The notes: a model not told the origin generated them from the letters alone. A stretch of DNA of 52,055 nt from Acidiferrobacteraceae bacterium (GCA_037388825.1 JARRJV010000023.1:1-52055), one strand, 5' to 3'; positions 8,317-17,487 are shown, counted from the first letter of the stretch. A program made the numbers and translations.

Positions 8317-9294
8317 ATGTCCGTGTACACAAGCATCAGCGAGGACGAACTGCGATCGTTTCTCGCCGACTATGACGCCGGGGGGCTCGTAAGTTTCGAG
8401 GGTATCGAGTCCGGCATCGAAAACACGAACTATTTTGTCACCACCGACCGCGGTGAATATGTGCTGACCATTTTCGAACAGCACACGCGCGAAGAACTGG
8501 GTTTCTTTCTTGAACTCACCGCCTGGCTGGCGGAGCACGATATCCCCTGCGCCCACCCTTCGCGCAATCGTGCCCATCGCTACCTGGGTGAGTTGCGGGA
8601 CAAGCCGGCGGCACTGGTGGACCGGCTGCCCGGTGCCTCGGTGGAGAACCCGGATCGGGAACAATGCGCCGCCGTCGGCACGGTGCTGGCGCGGCTGCAC
8701 CTGGCCGGGCGCGACTTTCCTCATGACCGCGCCAATGACCGGGGCCCCCACTGGTGGCGCGAGACTGCCGAGGCGGTGCTCCCGAAGCTCGAGCCCCCAG
8801 ACCGTGCGCTGCTGCAGACGGAGCTCGCCTACCAGGCGGAACGACGTGCAGCGGATCTGCCGCGGGGCATCATTCATGCCGATCTGTTTCGCGACAATGT
8901 CCTGTTTCAGGATCACGGCCTCAGCGGCCTGATCGATTTCTACTATGCCTGCCGCGATGTTCTGTTGTACGACCTGGCGGTCACCGTCAACGACTGGTGT
9001 TCGGATGAAGACGGAAAGCTCGATCCCCGGCGCGCGCAGGCGATGCTGCTTGCCTATAATTCCATTCGTCCGCTGGACAAAGTCGAACGCACCAACTGGC
9101 AGGCTATGTTGCGGGCCGCGGCCCTGCGCTTCTGGCTCTCGCGGCTGCAGGACATGCACTTTCCACGGGAAGGGGAGATGACCCATATAAAGGATCCGGG
9201 CGTGTTCAAACGCATCCTGCTGCACCGCGCCGCCCCGGGCGGCGACGCGCCGGAGCTCTGGCCCGGCGACGATGCGCAACTTGGTACGGCCTGA
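8317..9294 (+). CDS. thrB: homoserine kinase ThrB, APH-fold type
   Basis: Phosphorylates homoserine in threonine synthesis. This is the aminoglycoside-phosphotransferase-fold version found in many proteobacteria, not the GHMP kinase of E. coli. The start MSVYTSISEDELRSFL, SFEGIESGIENTNYFV, the Brenner-type catalytic motif GIIHADLFRDNVLF and the metal-binding GLIDFYYAC are all visible; length 325 is normal (family about 315-320). It lies within a co-directional set LOG-thrB-membrane protein-deacetylase; short gaps suggest co-transcription. Confidence 0.95.
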   Translation: MSVYTSISEDELRSFLADYDAGGLVSFEGIESGIENTNYFVTTDRGEYVLTIFEQHTREELGFFLELTAWLAEHDIPCAHPSRNRAHRYLGELRDKPAALVDRLPGASVENPDREQCAAVGTVLARLHLAGRDFPHDRANDRGPHWWRETAEAVLPKLEPPDRALLQTELAYQAERRAADLPRGIIHADLFRDNVLFQDHGLSGLIDFYYACRDVLLYDLAVTVNDWCSDEDGKLDPRRAQAMLLAYNSIRPLDKVERTNWQAMLRAAALRFWLSRLQDMHFPREGEMTHIKDPGVFKRILLHRAAPGGDAPELWPGDDAQLGTA

Positions 9295-9304
9295 GGAAAC
9301 GACG

Positions 9305-10069
9305 ATGGAAATCAGAAAATTCAAAACCAGGCAGGCAGTTCAGTGGCTGTCCTGTGGCCTGCGGTTCTGGCGCCGCAGCCCGGTGTTGTGGAGCGTCGCC
9401 TCCCTGATCGTCCTGGCCCTGACCTACCTGTTCGCGAGTGTTCCGGTGCTGGGGGTCGTGGTCATCCTGTTTCTGGCCCCCGCCGTTCTGGTCAGCGGCC
9501 TGATGCAGCCACGCACAAACTCCGTGGCGGTGGAGGAACGCCGCCGGCAGACCGTGAACGACCGGCTGCTGGCCCCGCTTCGCGCCTGCTTCGGTGTCTT
9601 CAGCACGGGCAATGATGCCTTCGTAATTGCCCTGGTCGGGCTGGTGGTACTCGCCCTGGGCATGGTGATCCAGATTGTGTACCAGGTTTCGGCCGGACCC
9701 GCCGTGATCGCCCCCGTGTCCCTGCTTGATGTCGGAGCGATCAATGCCTTGCACTACCTGGGCGGCTATGTGCTGGCCTGGATCGTGGCGATTCCCTTCG
9801 TCGTGTTCCTGATGTTCAGCCTGCCGCTGTTCTTCGTGGAAGACGTCCCCTTGCCGGATGCGCTGGGCCTCGGCCTGCGCGCCCTGACCAGGAACGCGAT
9901 CGCGCTGATTCCGTTCATCGCCTCCCTCATGACACCGCTGTTCGTCGCTGGCCTGGCGCTGAAGATCTCCCCGATCGCCGGTCACATCCTGCTGCCCGTC
10001 GCCGGGTTCATTACGGTCCCGCTTTTCATCAACAGCAATTTCTGCAGCTACAAACTGACCTTTCACTAG
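9305..10069 (+). CDS. BPSS1780-family multi-pass membrane protein
   Basis: Function unknown. The 254-residue product has an N-terminal basic segment with QAVQWLSCGLRFWRRSP, followed by about six hydrophobic helices, matching what I know of the BPSS1780 family, which often sits near polA/thrB in gamma- and betaproteobacteria. The ATG at 9305 was chosen because a GAGGAA ribosome site precedes it; the frame is open upstream to 9272. It begins 10 bases after the thrB stop and ends 15 bases before the deacetylase, so operonic. Confidence 0.75.
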   Translation: MEIRKFKTRQAVQWLSCGLRFWRRSPVLWSVASLIVLALTYLFASVPVLGVVVILFLAPAVLVSGLMQPRTNSVAVEERRRQTVNDRLLAPLRACFGVFSTGNDAFVIALVGLVVLALGMVIQIVYQVSAGPAVIAPVSLLDVGAINALHYLGGYVLAWIVAIPFVVFLMFSLPLFFVEDVPLPDALGLGLRALTRNAIALIPFIASLMTPLFVAGLALKISPIAGHILLPVAGFITVPLFINSNFCSYKLTFH

Positions 10070-10084
10070 ACCGAGGGGGCCGCC

Positions 10085-11020
10085 ATGGCGTTCACCCTGT
10101 ACTACGGCGAGGAACTGGGGCGCTACAACTTTGGCGCCGCCCATCCCTTTGGCCCCGACCGCCTGGACGCCTTCTGGAATGAAACCCGCTCACGGGGCCT
10201 GGATCAAAAGGTGGACATCGCGCATCCGCAGTCCTGCGGCGAGGACGCCCTGCTTCGTTTTCACACGCCGGACTATGTCGAACGCGTGCAACACCAGTCG
10301 AAGACCGGGGCCGGTCTGCTGGACTACGGCGATACCCCCGCCTTTCCCGGGGTGTACGAGGCAACGTGCACGGTCGTGGGTACCGGCCTCGCGGCCGCTG
10401 AACACATCCTGGCCGGTGGCCAACGGGCGTTCATTCCCATCGCCGGCCTGCACCACGCGCGCCGCAACCGCGCCGGCGGCTTCTGCGTGTTCAACGACAT
10501 TGGCGTGATCATCGAACAGCTGCGCGCCATTCACGGGATCGAACGGATCGCCTACGTCGACATCGATGCCCACCACGGGGACGGGGTGTATTACTCCTTT
10601 GAAGACGACCCCGGGGTGTTCATCGCCGATCTGCACGAGGACGGCCGCTATCTCTACCCCGGGACCGGCCGCGCCGACGAAACCGGCAGCGGCGAGGCCG
10701 CAGGCACCAAGCTGAACATCCCCCTGCCCCCGAATGCGGATGACGAGACATTCCGCCGGGAATGGCCCCGGGTCGAGGAACTGCTGCGGGGCGCGCGGCC
10801 GGAGTTCATCCTGCTGCAGGCGGGTGCCGACAGCATCCTGGGCGACCCCATCACCCACATGGCCCTGAGTCCCGCCAGCCATCGCATGGCGGCGGAGCGT
10901 TTGCGCGTGCTGGCCGATGAGCTGTGCGCAGGGCGCCTCCTGGGCCTGGGCGGTGGTGGCTACAATCGCCGCAATCTGGCCCTGGCCTGGAACGAGGTCG
11001 TCGAGGCATGGGTGGACTGA
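10085..11020 (+). CDS. histone-deacetylase-superfamily (AcuC/APAH-like) deacetylase
   Basis: Zinc amidohydrolase of the class II HDAC/acetoin-utilisation superfamily; substrates in bacteria include acetylated polyamines and possibly proteins. Key elements are the paired histidines in AGLHHARRNRAGGFCVFND, the zinc/charge-relay DIDAHHGDGV and the second aspartate in GADSILGDP. Glycine-rich GLGGGGYN near the C-terminus completes the site. Length 311 is typical. A GAGGG ribosome site lies before ATG 10085. Last gene of the LOG-thrB unit. The exact substrate cannot be told from sequence. Confidence 0.9.
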   Translation: MAFTLYYGEELGRYNFGAAHPFGPDRLDAFWNETRSRGLDQKVDIAHPQSCGEDALLRFHTPDYVERVQHQSKTGAGLLDYGDTPAFPGVYEATCTVVGTGLAAAEHILAGGQRAFIPIAGLHHARRNRAGGFCVFNDIGVIIEQLRAIHGIERIAYVDIDAHHGDGVYYSFEDDPGVFIADLHEDGRYLYPGTGRADETGSGEAAGTKLNIPLPPNADDETFRREWPRVEELLRGARPEFILLQAGADSILGDPITHMALSPASHRMAAERLRVLADELCAGRLLGLGGGGYNRRNLALAWNEVVEAWVD

Positions 11021-11107
11021 GGATGTGCCCGGACGGCAGTTTCAGTAGACTGATGCGTCCCGGGAACAGATTCGTCTGACACAAGAAGAAACGCCACAGG
11101 AGGAGCA

Positions 11108-12211
11108 ATGGAGCGACGCAGATTCATGAAGGCCCTGGCCGCGGGCGGGGTGGGCACGGCGCTGGCCGCCTGCAGCAAGAAGGAACAGGCGGCAACCGGC
11201 GGTCCAGCCGTCAGCGGCAAGACCTACAACTGGAAAATGGTCACCACCTGGCCGCCGAACTTTCCAGTGTTCCAGGAGGGCGTGGAACGATTCGCCCGTG
11301 ATCTCGCTACCCTCAGCGGCGGCCGGCTGAACATCAAGGTCTACGCCGGCGGCGAACTGGTGCCGCCGCTGCAGAGCTTCGATGCCGTGTCCCAGGGTAC
11401 GGTGGAGATGGCCCACGGGGCCGCCTATTACTGGGCGGGCAAGATTCCGGCGGCGCAATTCTTCAGCGCCGTGCCCTTTGGCATGAACGCCCAGGGCATG
11501 AACGCCTGGTTCTACAGCGGCGGCGGTATCGAACTGTGGCAGGAAATCTACGAGCCCTACGGCGTGGTGCCATTGCCCTTCGGCAACAGCGGCGTGCAGA
11601 TGGGTGGCTGGTTCCGCAAGAAGATCAACAGCATCGCCGATCTCAAGGGCCTGAAGATGCGCATCCCCGGGCTGGGCGGCAAGGTCATGGCCAAGGCCGG
11701 CGTGGACCCGGTGCTGCTGGCCGGTGGCGAGATCTATACCGCCCTCGAACGCGGTGCCATCGATGCCACCGAGTGGGTGGGGCCGTACCACGATCTGCGC
11801 CTGGGTCTGTACCGCGCCGCCAAGTACTACTACTACCCCGGCTGGCACGAGCCCGGCACCGCCCTGGAGCTGACCATCAACAAGAAGGCGTGGGACGGTC
11901 TACCCAAGGATCTGCAGCTCATGATTACGACCGCGGCGGCGGCGGCGAACATCTGGATGCTGTCGGAGTTCGAGGCCAAGAACCTGTCGGCCCTGCAGGA
12001 ACTGCAGAACAAATACCACGTGAAGACCTATCCGTTCCCGGACGACGTGATCCGTACCCTGCACAAATACTCGCGCGAGGTGTTGAAGGAGAACGCGGCC
12101 AAGGACCCGAAGTTCAACAGGGTCTATACCGCCTACGAGAAGTTCGCCGCCAACAATTCGGCGTGGAACGAGATCTCGGAAGCGGCCTACGCGCGCGCAC
12201 TGAAGCTGTAG
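11108..12211 (+). CDS. TRAP transporter substrate-binding protein 1 (TakP/FcbT1-type), Tat lipoprotein
   Basis: Extracytoplasmic solute receptor for a TRAP transporter. Begins MERRRFMKALAAGG, a twin-arginine-like signal, and has a lipobox-like LAAC at about residue 19-22, so probably a membrane-anchored lipoprotein. The mature part opens with YNWKMVTTWPPNFP, matching the TakP (2-oxoacid) / FcbT1 group. Later motifs are QMGGWFRKK, GLKMRIPGLGGKVM (carboxylate-binding Arg) and ATEWVGPYHD. A strong AGGAGG ribosome site precedes the ATG. It is a tandem paralogue of the next gene and lacks an adjacent permease; a DctQM permease lies convergent at 14777-16638 and is the likely partner. Confidence 0.92.
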   Translation: MERRRFMKALAAGGVGTALAACSKKEQAATGGPAVSGKTYNWKMVTTWPPNFPVFQEGVERFARDLATLSGGRLNIKVYAGGELVPPLQSFDAVSQGTVEMAHGAAYYWAGKIPAAQFFSAVPFGMNAQGMNAWFYSGGGIELWQEIYEPYGVVPLPFGNSGVQMGGWFRKKINSIADLKGLKMRIPGLGGKVMAKAGVDPVLLAGGEIYTALERGAIDATEWVGPYHDLRLGLYRAAKYYYYPGWHEPGTALELTINKKAWDGLPKDLQLMITTAAAAANIWMLSEFEAKNLSALQELQNKYHVKTYPFPDDVIRTLHKYSREVLKENAAKDPKFNRVYTAYEKFAANNSAWNEISEAAYARALKL

Positions 12212-12232
12212 GCCGGAAGCGCGGGGACCAAC

Positions 12233-13303
12233 ATGAAGCGCCGGCAATTCCTCCAGGGCGCCGCCCTGGGCGGGGCCACCGCCCTGGGCGCACCCGCCGT
12301 GCACGCGGAAAAGCGTTTTCAGTGGAAGATGGTGACCTCATGGCCGCCCAATTTTCCCATCTTCCAGGATGGCGCCGAACGATTCGCGCGCGAACTCGAC
12401 ACCATGAGCGGAGGGCGCCTGCATATCGAGGTCTATCCCGGCGGCGCCCTTGTCCCTCCCTTGCAGGTGTTCGACGCCGTGTCCCAGGGCACGGTGCAGA
12501 TGGGCCACAGTGCGTCGTACTACTGGGCGGGCAAGGTGCCGGCAGCGCAGTTCTTCACCACCGTTCCCTTCGGCATGAATGCCCAGGGTATGAATGCCTG
12601 GATGTATCAGGGTGGCGGCCTGGAACTATGGCGCGAGGTGTACAAACCATTTGATGTGCACCCCATCGCCATGGGCAATACCGGTGTGCAAATGGGTGGC
12701 TGGTTCCGCAAGGAGATCAATCACATCGCCGATCTCAAGGGCCTGAAGATGCGCATCCCCGGGCTGGGCGGCAAGGTCATGGCCCGGGCCGGGGCCGATC
12801 CGGTGCTCATGGCCGGCGGCGAAATCTATACCGCTCTGGAACGGGGTACCCTGGACGCCACCGAGTGGGCCGGGCCGTTCCACGACATGCGCCTGGGTCT
12901 GCAGCGCGCGGCCAAATACTACTACTATCCCGGCTGGCACGAGGCGGGTCCGGTGCTGGAACTGTCCATCAACCGCCGTGCCTGGCAGTCCCTGCCGAAC
13001 GACCTGCAGCGCATGGTGGAAACGGCGGCGGCATCGGCGAACCTGTGGATGTTGTGCGAGTTCGAGGCCAGGAATCTGGCGGCGCTGCGCGAGCTGCAAT
13101 CCCACTACAAGGTCAAGATTCTCGCCTTCCCCGATGAGGTGATCCATGCCCTGCACGGCTATACCCGGCAGGTGCTGCATGACGAGGCAGCGGCCGACAA
13201 GACCTTCGCCCGCGTCCATCGCGAGTACGAGAAGTTCCGCAAGGTGAATGACGCCTGGCGGGCCGTATCGGAAGCGGCGTACGCCCGCGCGCGCGAGCTC
13301 TGA
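12233..13303 (+). CDS. TRAP transporter substrate-binding protein 2 (TakP/FcbT1-type), Tat-exported
   Basis: Paralogue of the preceding receptor, starting 22 bases after it. MKRRQFLQGAALGG is a Tat-type signal; here cleavage is at an AxA site (VHAEK) with no lipobox cysteine, so this copy is likely a free periplasmic protein while copy 1 is a lipoprotein. Core motifs mirror copy 1: FQWKMVTSWPPNFP, QMGGWFRKE, GLKMRIPGLGGKVM, ATEWAGPFHD. DNA around the arginine-loop motif is almost identical between copies (11634-11693 against 12726-12785) though flanks differ, hinting at gene conversion or strong constraint. Two receptors with one permease may widen substrate range. Confidence 0.92.
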   Translation: MKRRQFLQGAALGGATALGAPAVHAEKRFQWKMVTSWPPNFPIFQDGAERFARELDTMSGGRLHIEVYPGGALVPPLQVFDAVSQGTVQMGHSASYYWAGKVPAAQFFTTVPFGMNAQGMNAWMYQGGGLELWREVYKPFDVHPIAMGNTGVQMGGWFRKEINHIADLKGLKMRIPGLGGKVMARAGADPVLMAGGEIYTALERGTLDATEWAGPFHDMRLGLQRAAKYYYYPGWHEAGPVLELSINRRAWQSLPNDLQRMVETAAASANLWMLCEFEARNLAALRELQSHYKVKILAFPDEVIHALHGYTRQVLHDEAAADKTFARVHREYEKFRKVNDAWRAVSEAAYARAREL

Positions 13304-13310
13304 CGCTACC

Positions 13311-13925
13311 CTACTGTCCGAATCGCTTGCCGCCTTCCCGCAGGTAGCCCGCCTCTTCTTCGGTACTGGCCCGGCCCAGGGCCGCGTTGCGATGGGGGAA
13401 GCGGCCGAAACGGCGGATGATCTCCCGGTGTTCCCGCGCGGAATTGAGAAAACCCTCGGCCGTCGGCCGGTAGGCCTCGTCGGTATCGGCGACCAGTCGT
13501 TGGTAAGCGGCAACCCCGGCGTCCTGCGCCGCCAGGTCCTCGATGTGCTGGTGGGGCATGTAGGAAAATCCGCGCTGGAGAAAATGGAGTTCCCGATCCC
13601 GGCCGCTGGCAAGCAGCTCATCGGAATGGCGCAAGGCCAGGGCATCGTGGGCGAAGGCGCGCGCATCGCCCCGCCAGATGTTGCGCGGAAACTGATCCAG
13701 CAAAAGGATCAGGGCCAGCATGGGCCCGGGTTGGGCGCGCCAGTCATCAAGCCCGCCGGTGGCGGCCCGTTCGACCCAGGACCCGAAGCGTTCGCGGATT
13801 TCGCCGTCCAGGGCATTGCCGGACCTGAACCATCGTTTGAAATGCGCGCCGAGTTCTTCCGGACGCGCCACCAGCGCATCACCGAACCAGTAGTCCAGCA
13901 CCGCCCGCGGATCGGGCTCAGTCAT
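13311..13925 (-). CDS. DUF924 family protein
   Basis: Alpha-helical TPR-like protein of unknown role (COG3803). Characteristic sequence runs VLDYWFGD at the start, KRWF, LALILLLDQFPRNIWRG in the middle and FSYMPHQH then FGRFPHRNAALGR toward the end; 204 residues is normal. Its start overlaps the GFA gene stop by 8 bases, and it is the last gene of the minus-strand DctQ-DctM-DUF6122-GFA-DUF924 series, 7 bases from the convergent binding-protein gene stop. Confidence 0.9.
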   Translation of the reverse strand: MTEPDPRAVLDYWFGDALVARPEELGAHFKRWFRSGNALDGEIRERFGSWVERAATGGLDDWRAQPGPMLALILLLDQFPRNIWRGDARAFAHDALALRHSDELLASGRDRELHFLQRGFSYMPHQHIEDLAAQDAGVAAYQRLVADTDEAYRPTAEGFLNSAREHREIIRRFGRFPHRNAALGRASTEEEAGYLREGGKRFGQ

Positions 13926-14415
13926 CGTCCACGAGACCGAGGCGCTCGTGCCAGTCGATGATGGCTTCCTTCGGGTAGCGCGGGAACTGTTCGTCGTTCG
14001 CCTGCGGGTGCAGCTCGCACCAGGGCGCGCGGAAGTCCAGCATCATGTAGGTGTGCTCCGGCGGCACCGGCAAGGGAGTATCGACCGAGGAGGCGAAGGG
14101 ATAGATCCATTGTTCCCATCGCGGATCGTAGACCCACAGCGCGCTGCCGCAGTGCTTGCAGAAGTGCCGTCTACCCGGACTCTGGCGACGCTCCCCCGGG
14201 TTCGATTCGTCCTCGATCAGGGCGTGGTACACCGAGACGTGTTCCATACCCTCTACCTGCAGCGAGTCGGCCTCGGCCATGATGTTGATGGCATAGCCGC
14301 CACCGCCCGCGGTCTTGCGGCAGATGCTGCAATAGCAGCGCATGTACGGATACGGCGTGCGTGTGTGGGCGCGATAGCGCACGCGGCCGCAGTGACAGGA
14401 TCCCTCGATCTGCAT
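13918..14415 (-). CDS. GFA-family (CENP-V/GFA domain) zinc protein
   Basis: Member of the Mss4-fold GFA group, named after glutathione-dependent formaldehyde-activating enzyme; most members have no proven activity. Zinc ligand cysteines are seen in GSCHCGRVRY near the N-terminus, CYCSICRKTAGGG and FCKHCGSALW. Length 165 fits. Overlaps the downstream DUF924 start. Function is not deducible beyond zinc binding. Confidence 0.88.
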   Translation of the reverse strand: MQIEGSCHCGRVRYRAHTRTPYPYMRCYCSICRKTAGGGGYAINIMAEADSLQVEGMEHVSVYHALIEDESNPGERRQSPGRRHFCKHCGSALWVYDPRWEQWIYPFASSVDTPLPVPPEHTYMMLDFRAPWCELHPQANDEQFPRYPKEAIIDWHERLGLVDDD

Positions 14416-14448
14416 CGTTTCGTCCCTCCGCCCTGGCGTCGCGCCAGA

Positions 14449-14766
14449 TTACCAGACACCCATGGCGATGCAATCACCGGCGTCCAGACCCATGTGCAAC
14501 AACAGACCGACACCGATCAGTCGCGTCACGGGAAACAGGGTCATCAGGAAATAGCCCGCGATGGCGATATCCGTGTGCAGGGGATGAAACCCGATGCTGC
14601 AACGATTCGGGTCGTAGATCGGGTGCGCGAACAGGTGATCCAGGTCGACCAGAATCGTGGCGGCCATGACCAGAAAGGCGCGGCGCCACTGCCTTGGCCA
14701 AACCGCACGGGCCACCGCAGCGGGTGCGAGGAAGTGCAACAGGATATGGACGATTGGGCGAAGCAC
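14449..14766 (-). CDS. DUF6122 family small membrane protein
   Basis: 105 residues with three or four hydrophobic segments (LRPIVHILLHFLAPAAVA, AFLVMAATILVDLDHLFA, IAIAGYFLMTLFPV, LIGVGLLLHMGLD). The DLDHLFAHPIYDPNRCSIGFHPLH core with its histidines resembles DUF6122/DUF457-like metal-dependent membrane hydrolase relatives. GTG start at 14766, ten bases after the TRAP large-permease stop. Function unknown. Confidence 0.7.
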   Translation of the reverse strand: MLRPIVHILLHFLAPAAVARAVWPRQWRRAFLVMAATILVDLDHLFAHPIYDPNRCSIGFHPLHTDIAIAGYFLMTLFPVTRLIGVGLLLHMGLDAGDCIAMGVW

Positions 14767-14776
14767 CGCTTCGGAC

Positions 14777-16105
14777 TCAGTAGCCGCTCAGCTTGTCCAT
14801 CAGGTCCGGCAACCACAGGACAATCTTCGGGAACAGCACCACCAATGCCAGCACCGCCACCTGCACACCGATGAAGGGGACCACGCCGCGGTAGATCTGG
14901 TGGATGCGCACTTCCTTTGGTGCCGCGGCCTTGAGGTAGAACAGGGAAAAGCCGAATGGCGGTGTCAGGAAGGAAGTCTGGAGATTGACCGCGATCAGGA
15001 TCGCGTACCACAACAGGTCGATACCCAGCTTGGACGCAATGGGATGAAAGATCGGAACCACGATGAAACAGATCTCGAGGAAGTCGAGAAAGAATCCGAG
15101 CACGAAGATGATCAGCATGCTGACGACCAGGAAGCCCCACTCGCCACCGGGCAGGGAGGTCATGATGTCTTCCACGACCACGTCCCCGTGCAGACCACGG
15201 AACACCAGCCCGAAGGCGGTCGCGCCCACCAGGATGATGAACACCATGCTGGTCAGACGGGTGGTGGACAGTGCCGCCTCCCGCAGGACCGTCAGATTCA
15301 TGCGTCGATGCCCCAGGGCGAGCAGCACTCCGCCGAGAGCACCGAAGGCCGCCGACTCCGTGGGCGAGGCGAACCCGAAAAAGATGGTGCCGAGCACGGC
15401 GATGATCAGGACCAGGGGCGGCAACAGGCTGATGAGCACGCGCAGGGCCAGATGCCGCTCACTGTCGCCGCGCATGCGGTTCACATCGGGAATGGGCGCA
15501 GCCTCGGGGCGCATTGCCGCGTATACGGCTATCAGCACGATGAAGCCGACCACCAGCAGCATGCCCGGCACTACCGCGCCGGCAAAAAGCCTCCCCACGG
15601 GCACGCCCACCACGTCCCCCAGAAGAACCAGCACGATGCTGGGCGGGATCAGCTGGCCCAGGGTTCCGGAGGCAGCAATCGTGCCCGAGGCCAGGTCCGC
15701 GCGATAGCCGTGCTTGAGCATGGACGGCAGGGCAATCACGCTCATGGTCACCACGGTCGCGCCGACCACACCGGTGGTGGCCGCCAGAAGCGCACCAACG
15801 ACAACAATGGAAATGGTCAGGCCGCCACGGACGCGCCCGAATAGCAGCGCCATGGTTTCCAGCAGGTCTTCCGCCAGTCCCGATTTCTCCAGAATCACCC
15901 CCATGAATACGAACAGGGGTACGGCCAGCAGGGTGAAGTTGGTCATGATGCCCCAGATGCGCAGGGGCAACAGGTCAAAGAATCCCGTACCCAGGGCCGG
16001 CAGACCAAAGAGCAGGGCAACCGCGCCGAGGGTGAACGCCACCGGAAAGCCCAGCATGAGCAGGACCACCAGCACGGCGAACATCAACAGCGGCAGAAAT
16101 TCCAT
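14777..16105 (-). CDS. TRAP transporter large permease (DctM/TakM type)
   Basis: Twelve-helix sodium-coupled subunit that moves the solute delivered by the binding protein. The family signatures FTLLAVPLFVFMGVILEKSGLA, GALLAATTGVVGATVV, TIAASGTLGQLIPPSIVLVLLG and the C-terminal NLQTSFLTPPFGFSLFYLK are present. Its start overlaps the small-subunit stop by one base (TGATG), so translation is coupled. With the TakP-type receptors at 11108-13303 it probably forms one organic-acid uptake system. Confidence 0.95.
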   Translation of the reverse strand: MEFLPLLMFAVLVVLLMLGFPVAFTLGAVALLFGLPALGTGFFDLLPLRIWGIMTNFTLLAVPLFVFMGVILEKSGLAEDLLETMALLFGRVRGGLTISIVVVGALLAATTGVVGATVVTMSVIALPSMLKHGYRADLASGTIAASGTLGQLIPPSIVLVLLGDVVGVPVGRLFAGAVVPGMLLVVGFIVLIAVYAAMRPEAAPIPDVNRMRGDSERHLALRVLISLLPPLVLIIAVLGTIFFGFASPTESAAFGALGGVLLALGHRRMNLTVLREAALSTTRLTSMVFIILVGATAFGLVFRGLHGDVVVEDIMTSLPGGEWGFLVVSMLIIFVLGFFLDFLEICFIVVPIFHPIASKLGIDLLWYAILIAVNLQTSFLTPPFGFSLFYLKAAAPKEVRIHQIYRGVVPFIGVQVAVLALVVLFPKIVLWLPDLMDKLSGY

Positions 16106-16638
16106 CAGTCCCGCGTTTCCGGGGGACCAAACAGGATGTTCAATTGGCGCACGCTGTCGGCCAGCCCCTGCAACAAGAGCAGAAAGAACCCGAATGGAAT
16201 GGCCGACTTGATGAGAAAGCGGAAGGGCAGCCCGCCCGGATCGGGCGAGGACTCATGAAACAGGAACGAATTGTGAACAAAGGGCCAGGAACTGGCGATT
16301 ACGAGCACGCACAGGGGCAACAGGAACAGGAGGTTGCCGGCCAGATTCACCCAGGCCCGGCGCCGCAGTGAGAAGTGCTGGTAGAAGATCTCGACGCGCA
16401 CGTGGCCGTCGTGGCGATAGGTGTAGGCGGCACCCAGCAGGAACACCAGGGCAAACAAATGCCATTCCAGTTCCTGCAGGGCGACAGATCCGATGTGGAA
16501 GATGGAGCGCATGCTGACGTCATATACGACGATAGCGGCCATCAACACGACCATCCACGCCATCAGCCGTCCGATCCATTCGTTCAGGCGCTCGATGCGT
16601 TCGGCCAGGTCCGTGAGTTGTTGCGGTATGTGTGTCAT
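16105..16638 (-). CDS. TRAP transporter small permease (DctQ/TakQ type)
   Basis: Four-helix small subunit of 177 residues. Segments WMVVLMAAIVVYDVSMRS, LEWHLFALVFLLGAAYTYR-HDGHVRVE and the last helix FGFFLLLLQGLADSVRQL match the family. First gene of the TRAP operon on this strand; the GGDEF gene starts upstream in the same direction with a 48-base gap, so they may share a transcript. Confidence 0.92.
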   Translation of the reverse strand: MTHIPQQLTDLAERIERLNEWIGRLMAWMVVLMAAIVVYDVSMRSIFHIGSVALQELEWHLFALVFLLGAAYTYRHDGHVRVEIFYQHFSLRRRAWVNLAGNLLFLLPLCVLVIASSWPFVHNSFLFHESSPDPGGLPFRFLIKSAIPFGFFLLLLQGLADSVRQLNILFGPPETRD

Positions 16639-16686
16639 TTCTTCTTCTGCCGCACAGGGATGGGCGCAGTTCCTGCGCCTGCAAGC

Positions 16687-17391
16687 CTACACGGCGGTTG
16701 CGCGATTGCGACCGGCGTCGCGGGACGCGTCGACCCCCTGTTGCACGCGGGTGAGCAAGGCCTCGATGTCCTCGTCCTGGTGGTACTGGGTAACGCCCAC
16801 GCTGGCGGTGATACGGGTGTTGGAACCGTCGACATCGAATTCCTGTTCGGCGATCAGACTGCAGAGGCGACCGGCGATGCGCTCGGCATCGTCGCGCCGG
16901 GTCTGGGGCATCACCACAATGAACTCATCATCATCGTAGCGTCCAACCTTGTCCGGCATGCGCAGGGCATCGGTAATCACGGCCGCCACGCCGGCAAGCA
17001 CGCGGTCACCCACCTCCTTGCCGAACTGATCGTTCACCTGTTTCAGCCCGTCGAGATCAATCTTGGTCACCGACAGGGGGTTGCCGTAGCGCTCGCCCAG
17101 GGCCATGGCCTCCATGATGGCGATGTTCACGCCGCGGCGGTTGATGGTTCGGGTCAGGGGATCGGTGGTGCTGAAATCCGGCGCTGCGGGTGCAACCGGT
17201 GCGGGGGCCTGCGCACCTTCCGTTCCCACCAACGAGAGCACCATGGTAGTCAGGCCGGCGATGACGACCGCCGCCACAAGTACGGCGAGGACGCTGAGCG
17301 TCGCCAGGCCGGTGAGCGCTACGGCAGCGAGGACCACGGCGCTGACGAGGAAACTGGCGACGGCAATTCGTAGATTGGCTTTGGCGTTCAT
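16687..17391 (-). CDS. GGDEF-domain protein with degenerate signature (DDDEF)
   Basis: Two N-terminal transmembrane helices (about residues 9-55), a short proline/alanine linker, then a GGDEF fold from about residue 72. The KIDLDGLKQVND metal/phosphate segment and the ASVGVTQY C-terminal part are well kept, but the active-site loop reads R-Y-D-D-D-E-F at 151-157: the two glycines that contact GTP are both Asp. Diguanylate cyclase activity is therefore doubtful. It may act as a c-di-GMP or GTP-binding regulator, or be inactive. Sits upstream of the TRAP permease genes and downstream of uvrD. Confidence 0.85.
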   Translation of the reverse strand: MNAKANLRIAVASFLVSAVVLAAVALTGLATLSVLAVLVAAVVIAGLTTMVLSLVGTEGAQAPAPVAPAAPDFSTTDPLTRTINRRGVNIAIMEAMALGERYGNPLSVTKIDLDGLKQVNDQFGKEVGDRVLAGVAAVITDALRMPDKVGRYDDDEFIVVMPQTRRDDAERIAGRLCSLIAEQEFDVDGSNTRITASVGVTQYHQDEDIEALLTRVQQGVDASRDAGRNRATAV

Positions 17392-17487
17392 TATGTCGTT
17401 CCTGTATTCCGGTTGCGGCCCCGCGACGGACTGCGAAGCATACCAATAATATAGTCGGAAAACGCGCCCTGCCGGAGATAAGGAATT

